From the NCBI RefSeq assembly GCF_001949145.1, contig NW_019091383.1:1336149-1369324 (forward strand): DNA of 33,176 bases, in the 5' to 3' direction. Source of the stretch: Acanthaster planci (Eukaryota; Echinodermata; Asteroidea; Valvatida; Acanthasteridae). The notes under the pieces are model-generated. The model had not been told where the DNA came from and did no database searches. It saw only the letters and a program-made list of their open reading frames with translations. Both the position numbers and the translations under genes were made by a program. Shown here piece by piece: positions 19,021 through 31,000 of this stretch (its first letter is position 1; each line of letters opens with the position of its first letter).

Positions 19021-22000
19021 GTAACATTCTGGTGTTATAGATCGTGTAGATTGGGTCAATTTGCCAGACTCCTGAAACTTGACATTTCGTTTTGGGGGGC
19101 TTTTTGTAAGCATGATAACTTTCTTTTCAGAAACTTTTTTCTTTCCTTTTTTCTTTTACTTAACCCAAATAAAAAAAAGAAAGATTTCTTGTCTGTTCTT
19201 TGTTTGGTTTTGTTCCAATTCTGTTTAGAAAAAGCTGGGGATAAACTGCACTTTGCTTATTTGACCTTACTGTATAAGCCCTACATTAAGGACAGTTGTT
19301 GGCTTATGTAATAACACATGTGTCAAGTGAAATTGCCAACTAGTGGTCTCATCCATTTCCTGTCTAGCTTCTTTGTATTTGTTTTCCTCAGCTATAACTA
19401 AGTAATGCTGATGCCTCTTTACCCTGGAATCCTACCCTTGTCCCACAGACTGGTGCATTTGAAGCCCCTGTGCATTTTTGCAACCTGAGTCAATAGAGGA
19501 CATGCTTAGTTTGTAGAAGAATAGTTGGAGTAGTTGGGGGTAATCCAGAGGTGTTTTTGCGTACATTTATTATTGGGTCCCAGTCTGGACTATATTTATG
19601 TTCATCATCAGCCAATCAGATTTTGTAATTCTGAAATGTTTGGTTCTTTTTGAAAATTGTGGACTCTACAGATTTTGAGGTGCAAAAGGGTCTTCCTGCT
19701 GACACCATCCTGGAGGTGATCCGAAGGACTGGCCAATCAGGGGCATGGACGAGGCTCAATCGAGGAGAGATCACAGCGGATGAGTTTGACGCAGAGTTCA
19801 GCAAGGAGTGCTCTCAGCAGGTAGTCATGATGGGGTGGGAAGAGGGCTTAGTTATACCCCAGAATGTTTTTTGGCCCCTGCGGTCATTCCATGGATACAC
19901 TTCGGAATGGTGCCATTTTGTCAGTGCTCAAGAGGCAGAGAAAGACAATGCATGTGCAACCGCTCGCCAGGCTTCCAAGGCATCATATTCTGGAGGGAGT
20001 ATTCCATGGGTTTAGATAAATTAGTCAAACAGCACAAAGCTGTGGGTTTCCTTAGAACTCCAAGTCCAGATCGAGGATGAGACCAGAGCACAGGTGGCAA
20101 GGAACGATGCTTTAAGTATCCCCTTTGTGAGGCTAGTGATTGCTTGTATCCATTGCTTCACAAATATATGGCATGGAATATGTGAGGATTTTCAGCTAAA
20201 TGTGCACCAGGCCTCGACATTAACAGTTGTCCGATTGCCCGGGACAAGCAATTTCTTCTTTCTGGCAATTAAAAATTAAGGACAAATTGCCCGATGGACT
20301 GGTACTTTTTTCTTGAAATAAAAGTGTCTGTTTTTAGTTGCCAAGAATAACAGTCAGTAAAGTTACCTTTGAGTTGTTTTTCCCCCCTTACAAAAGCTTA
20401 TCAAAAGTGGTAAACAGTATGATTATTTGCATTATTACGTACGTGTACACTTGTTTGTATTAAGCATGCTGTACATTTAGCCGGGCACCTTTCCACACAA
20501 GGGAAAATGCATGTATCACAAACTGTATTGTGTCTGGGTACCAAACCTCATTGGTTTTTGCACGTGTGGCGCAGCGGAGCTTTCGAAAGCTCAAAGACCA
20601 TTTTACATCTGGCTGTGACTTCAACATCAGTGACTTTTGCCTGGTACTTTGGGTGTGTACTTTTTGCATATGTGACACCAGGCAAAATCGTCCAGTGGTT
20701 AAGAAATAGCCATTGCCCAAATTGTATGAATGATGCATTAGAGTCCTGCGCACTCCCCGCACACATGCAATAGTTGGGGGTGATGTATATTTATTTCGTA
20801 TTGTGCCAAAGAAGGAATCTACTGTCCCGGGAAGCAATGAGTAACTAAACCAGGGTTTGGGCAAGTAAAATCTTACCTCGGGCAAGTAAATTTTTCAGAG
20901 TTACTTGCCCGATGGACAAGTGGTTAAAAAAATTACTGTCGAGGCCTGATTTTCACAAACCTAATATGCACACCTGAGCATGGGATGTCAAGTGTTTCCA
21001 ATTTTATAGTGGAGGGCCTATTCTTGGCTTGCGTCAATATTCAGCCTGTTCAATGTGTTATTTAATAGGCTGTTCATCACCCTCAGTAAAATGATCTGTT
21101 TCCAAACAAGTCCAAGCTCTTTTTTGTGGGAATGTACAAGACAAACCATTAGTTTTGCTGACAGTGACAAAATATATGGAAGGTCTGCTTTTATTGCATG
21201 GTTGGAACAGTCTCCAGTCCTTCCACTTAATGATCGTGCAAATTTGCATAAGTCGACATAAAAGAATGTACTCCTCTTGATATTTTGTTAAGTTGAAAGA
21301 CTTTAAAAGGCATTCCATACATGTAATAATTTACCCTTAGTGTAGTTTGTGAGGAGGAAGATTTCATGTTCAATATTGTGATATTCCATTTTACACCAGT
21401 AATGAAGCTTGGACTTGCTTGTACATTTGTTCTGTTCCCGAATGAGCAAAATTCTTCAGCAAATTTTTGACTTAGATTTTGCATCTTGTAACCCAATTTG
21501 TTGAAAAAGGTTCCCGCATTTGTGACAAGGAAAAACCCGTGACGTGTGTTTGTCTGTTAACAGCTGGGTTATGACGTGGACACATCCGGGCTTCTGGCCT
21601 ATTATGAGGCCCACGCAGCCGAACCCATCCCCGAGATGGTGGACGCCATCCGATGCATCCGGGCAGAGGGGCTCAAGACGGCCATACTGACCAACAACTG
21701 GAAGCACGAGGGGTCAGTGACTTCCCTCTTTCCAGTGGACAAGGACCTATTTGATGCGGTGAGACCACAGAGCGGTGCTTAATTACGACATCACTAACTC
21801 TTTGATTACAGACTAATGTGACAATTACTTGAGAAATTACTGAGGCATTGTCTTGTTTCTTCAGTATTCCTGCTTTCTCAATTGGTTTTACTTGTTTTCC
21901 ACAGATCATTTGAACTGCTTGTGACTTGAGTTCAGACATGAGTCATGTGATGGTCTTAAGGGTCCTTGAGTATGACGCTGTAGGCATATCGTACACAGCA

Positions 22001-25000
22001 GCCTTATTCATACATGTACATGCACAGAAATCGTATCTCATGAATTGTTTGTCCAACAGGTGGTTGAGTCCTGCCGAGCGGGCATGGCCAAGCCTGACCC
22101 CGCCATCTATCAGCTTTGCCTTGATGAACTCAAGGAGAAGCCAGAAAAGACCGTCTTCCTGGATGATCTTAAAGAGAATGTGAAGGGGGCTAGGAAGATG
22201 GGGATTGATAGTATTCAGGTGAGAAATTCATCTTCCTAGAGAGTAAACCCCCCTCTCATATACCCCAATGAGGTACCAGCTTTGGACTCATCTTGCGGAG
22301 GCCTGTATAACCTGTCCATTTTATTTAGCAATATACTTCAAATGTCATGTATACCTTGATGAGGGCGACACCCTGCTATACGCTACCTCAAGTTGGATAT
22401 TAATTTCACTCAGGTTTATCTGTCAGGTTCCTATTTTGATCTGCTGGACATTCTCAACAGGTTGATGACACACAGCAAGCACTTTCTGAACTTGCCAAGA
22501 CACTCGGCTTTCCTGTGCACTGTTTCGTGGAAGGCACAACAGCAGTCCGTAAAGGCCTTGAGCTACCCACAGACTCACTCCGAGCATACCTCAACTCAAT
22601 CAATATAGGGTAAATCTGACTGAAATTCATCTGGATTTCTTATTTAGCATAAACCATGTACTAGATGCCATTTAAAAGTACAGTCCCATCAACTGAGCTC
22701 TTCAGGTGACACATAATTATTTTACTAGGACTGGAAAAGCACTTTCCTCAATTGTAACTCCCATATTGAAATTGGAGGCTTTACATGACGCTGTGTTAGT
22801 ATTCTTCCTGGCCCCTCATTTATTTTCACCAGGATTCATCTGCAAACAACCCTCATGAAATTGCTGCAGTTGCCCAATGGTGCATTCTTTCTATAAACTA
22901 GAACATCAAACCCAGTGTAAGAATCCACCAACATGCTGCAAATCGAGTTGTCAGCGTATAGTCAATTTTTGGGGTAGTCAGGTTATAGCATTGTCATCTT
23001 TTCTGCACAAATAGTCCACAAAACAACAAAGGGAATTAGGTTGGTGCAGTGGTTACCCCCCTCAGCTCTGCACCCATGATTCAAATCCCACTTAGGTGTG
23101 TGTGGATTGGGTTTCCAGTTCCTACCTGATCCTGTGAATTTTCTACTTGTCTGGGGTTTTCTTCCCACCTTCTGAAACCAAACATTTCTTGATAATCTTC
23201 GCAAGTCAATAAGCCTTTTGCGAGTTGAATAAAATCTGGTATCCACTGAGTTGTCTGAATGCACATAAACATAACAATTTGAAATCCCCAGACTAAAGAC
23301 ACTGTTGTTATACCTTGTGATTCGGGGCAAGCTTTTGCATTGTGACCACCATCTCTGAAATGGACTGGTTCCTTTGTGCCCATCTTATCCATTAAAACTG
23401 TTACGGGCGTAAGGCATATGTTACGTAATTATGCAAAAGGTTGCCGCGAATTGCAAGTTATTGCAACAGTGTCTTTAGTATGGCGAATTCAAATTGTTAT
23501 GTTCATGTGAATTTAAAGAACTTGGTGTACCAAGTTTTATTCAAATTTAACTTGCAATAGGCTTATTGCATTTTATGTCTTTTTTACGAAGGGACCTGAT
23601 TGGAAATAAGTCAAAAGACTTTCATGGGTTGTCTCATCCAATTGCCAGAGGAGTATTAATTAAGAATTGAATATGAAAAATTAGACGTTTAGATTTCTGT
23701 GTAATTAGGACCAGTGATGACAGCGCCCTCAACGTCCGTCAGTTCAAACATGGCCAATCCAACCCCACATACTACGTCGGTTACGCAGGCAGGGACATGG
23801 TACTGCGCAAGAAGCCGCCGGGTAAACTTCTCCCCTCGGCCCACGCCGTCGAGAGAGAGCACCAGGTCATGAAGGCACTTGGGGGTGCTGGGGTACCAGT
23901 TCCCGACCTCCTGGCACTCTGTGAGGATGACAGGTGGGTACCAGGGAAAAGCGGTTTACCATTTTTTAGCTCTTGTCATGTTCTTGTCATGTGTATTGCA
24001 CTTGACATCATGATTGGGTTTAGTCTATTTTTTCTGATTGTATCAAATGAAAGATGAAGTATTCTTTGTCCTAGTTAAACTTCTGGGTCCTTTTAGAATT
24101 TTTCAGCAGATGTTTTCGGGACATATTGTTATTCTGAGTAATTATTCAAGCAATTGGGACTACATTTCGATTTAGGTTTTGCATCCCCTCACCAAAAGAG
24201 GGTGATTTCATTTTTAAATACAAAAATTTTGCAAGTAATTAAATTTTCCACATTCCTCAAGATGCATGGAGGGATATATCCTAGTGCCCTTGAAGTGATT
24301 TCACCTTTGAAACCCCCAACACCAATAACTTTTCAGTTCCCTTAAAATCCTCCAGAAGGTTTAAGAAGATTTTTAATATTTAAGAACAAACAGCCAAACC
24401 ATGTTACTTGATACGGGGCTTAGTGCCACTTGAAAAGTATGTTTCTAGCATAATGGAGAATTTTGGAAGCTTCGGGAAGGCGTCTTTCTAAAAATGAAGA
24501 GTAGAATAACTTGCAAATGAGCCTTTGTGTTATATTCCCCCACCCTCCTCCAGTATCGTGGGGACACCTTTCTATCTTATGGACCTGGTCAAAGGTCGCA
24601 TCTACAAGGAACCTAGCCTGCCCAGCATGCAGCCCTCGGAGCGGCGGGAGGTGTACAGTGCAATGTGTGACGCCCTGTGTCGTATCCACAGCGTGGATAT
24701 AAAGCAAGCTGGCCTGGAGGGCTTCGGCAAGCAGGGTAACAGACTCACAGCCACGTTTTATTTCTTACTTGCAACAGTTACCAATCAAATCTCAGCTGGA
24801 GCAACATCCAATGTTGCCACCTTTGAAGACTGAAACCTAGGTCTAGAAACAAGGTTATAAAACAGCCTTTAGTATTGTTTCTGAGATAGACATCGTTGCC
24901 TGTGGCCGTGATCTTTGGTTTTAGCATTAGAATACCCAGTCTTGGCACAACGTCATAAAGATGCAGGGTCAGACAGGTGATAGTTTTCTCGGTCATGTGG

Positions 25001-28000
25001 TCTTTGTTGTTTCAATTAATCTCAAACAGTTTTCCTTTGTGAACAGGGAAGTATGTGTCTCGCCAAATCGCAGTTTGGAGCAAGCAGTACAAAGCCAGTG
25101 AAACTCATGACATTCCCAGCATGACTAAACTGATGGACTGGCTGCCACAGCATTTGCCTGAGACAGAAATGGTCTCTGTGGTCCACGGCGACTTCAGGTG
25201 GGTTGGACAAAGTGGATCTGAGGCTGTAAATCTTCCCAAATCCCCAACTCCAGCGTACGGCATGATGAATTGAGCCAATAAGATTTGCAGTATATACCAG
25301 AACGAACACGACGTTGTCCTTTTGCCTCCACAGCCCCCTCCCCCCCATTAGCGCAGTACCGTCTATGGTCACATCTGAATCTTGCATTCAGGACTAGATC
25401 TAGGGCTTTGCTGATAGCAAATACATGACCACAGGTTGACAATAGACATAGCTATAACTCTCAAATCCAGTTTTGGATGCTGCCATTTTTATCAAGTAGG
25501 CATATTAGTGCTCTGTCATGTTGGTTGTGATCAAAAGCCCTCACAACACTTCCATCATTTCTCGGGGGGGGGAGCTTTGTGAGTGTGCTTCTCATTAGAA
25601 TCTGTCATATTGTTCAATGTCTCCTCATTCTTAAGCACAAACATTTCCCATTCATGTAAATATTGATTATTCAACTGTCACTTAAATTTTTGTGGCCCCT
25701 ACTCAAATAGATGGTGCAGGAATATGCAGCAGTTCCGTGTAATGAAACTATACAATTGGAAATGGCATAGCAGACTGGTCATATTTGGTAATCTGGAAAT
25801 CTGTCACAGGCTTAAACCAGACACTAATGAAGTGTTTAGAGCTTACAAGTTCCCAACTGAGATTGAGCAGCTCCCAGAAATTAGGCCCAGAACACGGTCA
25901 GTTGTCATTTTGACAAGGATTTCTGATTGGCTCTTGTCCAGGTTGGATAATCTCATTCTTCATCCCAACAAATCGGAGGTGATCAGTGTGCTGGACTGGG
26001 AGCTGTCCACCATCGGGGACCCGCTGTCGGACCTAGCTTACTGCTGCATGCCTTACTATCTCTCACCAAAGTTCCCCCTTCTCAAAGGTACTGATAGTGT
26101 TGCAGGTGATGATGATGTTGCTGATGATGGTGAAGATGGAAATTAGTGGTGTAGTTATGGGGGTTAGTGTGGTGAGGTAGGTGGTTACAGTACCATGTAT
26201 GTTTTGATTTTAATGGTGATGATTGGGGTCGCTTTGCTTATAATTTGGTGTTTGACATTGGGATAAATATTGATTAAAATTATACCACAGGCTTAGAAAC
26301 ATAGCCAGAAGAAAGACAGCTTATTTACTACAATACTGGAGTGCACCTAGCACTCATGGGAAGACTTGATGTAAGCACATTTTGATGAAACTTCATCAAG
26401 CACCCATGGAAAACCAGGCTGATTGGTGCTCATTCTGATGAAACTTCATCAAGCACCCGTGGGAAAACCTGGCTGATTTGTGCTCATTCTGATGAAGCTT
26501 CATCAAGCACCCATGGAAAACCTGGCTGATTTGTGCTCATTCTGATGAAACTTTATCAAGCACCCATGGGAAAACTGGCTGATTTGTTCTCATTCTGATG
26601 AAACTTAATCAAACATACTTTGTATCTAGGAATGTAAACGACTTTGTCCATTCACTTTGGCCCACACATTTGCTGGCCTCACTGTGTGCCATCTAGCAAC
26701 TTAATAGCTCAATATTTGGTTGTGAACAAAGTTCAGGGAAAGTACTTGACTTCAACCTTGCTATGGGGATTGTCAGCTGTGCCAAAAATCCCATCCCTTC
26801 ACGGTAATATCCATTTGACCTTCCATCCTGGGCCTCTAGGTTTTCACGGTTTGGACGTCACTGAACTGGGAATCCCCACCATGGAGGAGTTTGTCACCCA
26901 GTACTGCCAGCGGAGGGGTATCCCCCCCATTAAGAACCTGGACTTCTACTTGGCCTTCTCATTCTTCCGTGCAGCTGCCATCCTTCAGGGGGTCTACAGG
27001 AGATCTCAACAAGGTAAGAACTCTGCAACTGCTGTTGACCTAGTGGCAAATTATGTCCTAAAGGGAATGTAGTCTGTGAACGATTAAGACTTGTACTAAA
27101 GGCAGAGAGATATTGGCAGCCATCTTGTAAACGGCAGTGTTGTAGCACTCGTTCTCAGTACTCATACTCGGGTACTACTTGAGCACCGTTTTCAGAGTAC
27201 TCGTTTCTTACTTGTACTTGAATTTCCAAGTACTCGTACTCGAACAACAGTCCTTGTACTCGGGCTGCAAAATACTCGGAATAAACTTGCACTCAAGCAT
27301 CGAGGTACTCGTACTCAATTAACAGTGCTTGATAAAAACCCTTTAAATCCTGTCAAGGCCATTGAAATATAACGGTATCCATCCTCACAGACAGATATTT
27401 GGTACGGTTTGACAAACACAAGGTCGCCGTCTTAGCCAATTACGAACGCAAAACGCCGGTGTATTCCTAGTCTTGGTTCCAAGACCTTCCTGTTTATTCC
27501 GCAACATGAACCATCATCAGATATAGCGGCTGGAAGGGGCACTGTCACTGTGTGTCGCCTTGTAAAGTACACGTACACCACGCACTGCATGCAATAATGG
27601 ATTGCAGCAACGCGAAAGGCATCTTGGGTCCAAGACTAGTAACACTCAATTTAGTTGTAGCTGGTCTGGTTCCCGGATCTGATATAGAATCTAGAATATA
27701 GAAAAACACGGGCAAAGGAATATGAAGTCTGGAAGCCAGACTTCACCCATCCACATTTAAGCGTTGTGCTTGCATAATGCATCACTACTCGGAGTACAGT
27801 ACATTGTACATGGCCACGTTTAAGCACAGATCACCAATCACAACTCCATGTTATTTACATGTTTTTGGTTTTTTGGTTGGCATGACAATCACACAGCGGT
27901 TTAGCTGATAACCTGTGTCTTTGAGCAAAGCTTTTTGGCACTTCAGCAAATTTTGCACTTAAGCAGCTGTGTGAAATTGGGCCATGCATCAATGGCATTT

Positions 28001-31000
28001 GCTTCTTCTTGATGCTTTTACATTTTACCTCTGAGTCAATGCTTTTGCTGTCGTTGGTGCATCAGAACTGATGATCTGTCTCTTGCCATTTAAATGTTGT
28101 ACTTCCTGTGTTTTGTCAAGAAGTCTAAATTTATTACACGTACACACTTTTGGAACTAAATATAATCTACAACTTTACCTAAACATACTACTGATTCTGG
28201 AATGATATGGCAAATTTAATAAAACAATCAGTTGCAAAAAAGTTTGTAGATCCATTGTTCATATTCATTTAAACATTTTAAACAAATTTGACTATTTACC
28301 CAGACTTAAAGTACTCGTAGTTGAAAATACTCGTAGTTGAAAATTACTTCTTGTACTCGGCTGGTAAAGTACTCAGAATTTCAGGTACTTGGAAATTTAA
28401 GTACTCGGCAGTACTCTGTACTCGAAAAAAAAGTCCTCAACTACAACATTGGTAAATAGAACACTTCCTGGCATCATGCTGGCTGTGAACTTTTCATGGA
28501 ATTAGGGTTCTTTTTGTTCTTCTTTCTCCCAATCCCAGTTTATGGATTCAGAATGTTCCGTTTTTACATTACAATTAATTAAGCCACTGGAAATAAGCAC
28601 TTCAGGTTGGTTCCAGTTCGATCATCTTACTCTAGCTTTTTGAACAAGTGAGTGGACGTTATTACACAACGTGACGGTTTATTAATTACTGGGCGCCAGG
28701 GTTCCTGGCATCGGAAACGTAGGCCGTATATGCATGGCGGGGGTGTCCGAAATTGGGAACTGGGCCTTGTAACAGCGTTCCTAAGATGTTCCAAATACTT
28801 TCATTCCGTTAAAAGTTTAATATTGCTCAGAGCCTTTCTTTCATAATTTTCCCCTGAAGGGCAAGCCAGCTCCAAAGATGCCCAGAAGGTTGGGCTCTTA
28901 GCAGAACAGATGGCCAATTTAGGGTGGTCCTTCACAAAGTCACCCTCATCATCGAACCCATCAGGAACACCCCCGAGAAGTAATGGGTCAGCCCCATCCA
29001 AGAGGAGCTTTTGTACATGGACATCACACACGAGGGGCTATTCCACACAAGCACCAGGTAAGTTGAGAGCACTGAGGGAATAATGTTTGAGATAAAGACA
29101 GCAGACCGGCATACTGGAAATCACTGAAATGATCTAGAAGAACATTAATAGTACGACAGTATTTAGAAACTTGGAACATCACTTCACCTGCAGGTTTCTC
29201 ATTTTTATACCTTTGAGAATGGGCAGTGGAATTCAACACTTTAATACTGCAGCACAATACGTGCATTTCACAATAGTGCACCTCCAAGAGTTTGCAACAA
29301 CGCTTTGACCAATCACAGTGCGCAAACAAAATCTGTCGATCAAATGCGAGTTTGGAAAAGGTCGACAGATGTTGTGCAAATACATTTACATTTCACTGAA
29401 AATAGACCTACATGTATCGCTGGTCACGGAGCTATTCAACCAGTCAAAACATGAGAAATGTTTCTTTTTTATTGTGAGTAAAAACGAAAGGCAGGATTGC
29501 ATTTTCTCAACAGTAGAATAGAGAGATTGCGCTTCAGGTTTTTCAATAGTCCTTTGCCATGTTAAAGGAACTAGTACCGAGTACCAACTGCATGAGGTCT
29601 GTTGTTTTTCAGAGCCCAGTTAGATTATTCCATACAATTCTGTTGCATCATCTTCACAGGATTAAATACCCAGAGTTGTTTATCAGGATAACCTCACTTT
29701 CAATTCAAGATGGCTGACTTTTGAATGACACTCATCATCAAGCTTAATGGAATTTGACTGGTCAGCCATGTATTCACCCAACATTTTAAATGGTCTAAAG
29801 CCCTCTTTTGGAACATCATGCAAATTTGTTTTCTTGCAAGTCTTTTTTAGGGGATGTGAAATTCCAAACTTGTTGCTAACTGCATGCTGACTGCAGCGAC
29901 ATGAAATACACATCTACACATCAAAAAGCTACAGGGCCTGGTTTTTTTTATCCTAGCAGGATATTTCTCAAAGGGAAAAATCAAGCATCAGGCCCTCTAA
30001 CTTTCTGTCTTTTTTCTAGGATTGTATTTAATGTTGAGGTATAAATGAAACTTTATGGCCACAATGTTTGTCCAATTGCAGGCGTTCTTGCCATATCTGT
30101 GTCCGCGCTCTCCGGGCGTGCCCAGTCCATGTACAAAGAAGTCAATGAGATGATTACAAAGTACGTGTATCCGGTTGAGCGAGAGCTGTTTGCACATCAG
30201 TTATCCTCTAATAAATGGAATCCACATCCTATTATTGAGCAACTCAAGGTGAGAGACACCCACATTTTTAGTATTTCATGTTCTCGCTTGTCATTTTAGA
30301 AATCTGAAAGTAATGTAGACTTGAAGTTCTCAATGCTAAATGCTATTACTTGATAATTTTAAGCACCGAGGTGACAGTGCAGAGCAAAGTTATATTATAG
30401 TTGGAAACGGGACTTCTTTATGGGCTGCTTATAATACAGATTTGGTGAATATAGGCATGCAGGTTACCAGCCAAGTTGTGAGGACATTTGAATTGTACCT
30501 GACTGGTTCCCAGTTTTCAAGCCTATCAATCTATCAGCAGGATTCTCTGTTTAGAGTTGGAATAAACCAACTGTTTAAAAATATTTCTGCTATAAGCATG
30601 AGTTTTTATTTCCTGCTTTTCTTACTTCCAGGATAGAGCCAAATCAGAGGGATTGTGGAATTTGTTTTTACCCCTTGAGGCTGACCCCCACACAGAATAT
30701 GGAGCAGGCCTGACCAACATGGAATATGCATACATGTGTGAATTGATGGGGAAGTCGGTATTTTCTCCAGAGGTAGGCCTTGATGTTTCAGTTGGAAACA
30801 TTTTGTAGGTGTACTTCCCAGAGTTCAGTCTCACTCACAGTTGCATTTTTAGAAATAGTGATTGAAAATTTGTGGTTGGGAAAATGTACGTTTAGAGATT
30901 TACCGTAACTAAGGACCACACTTGATTTTGCAGGGCTTTTTTGTTTTGTTTTAGTGTTTTCACAATTATGGTTGTATTTTCATCTTACGATAATGACAAA

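Noticed and set aside
20460-20885. 141-codon frame inside the hAT element as a possible transposase
   Set aside because: It has no hAT dimerisation or catalytic residues that I can identify. It is most likely a chance frame in a nonautonomous element.
25724-26146. 140-codon frame as a separate gene
   Set aside because: Only 25942-26087 is conserved, as ACAD10 exon 9. The rest is intron read-through on both sides.
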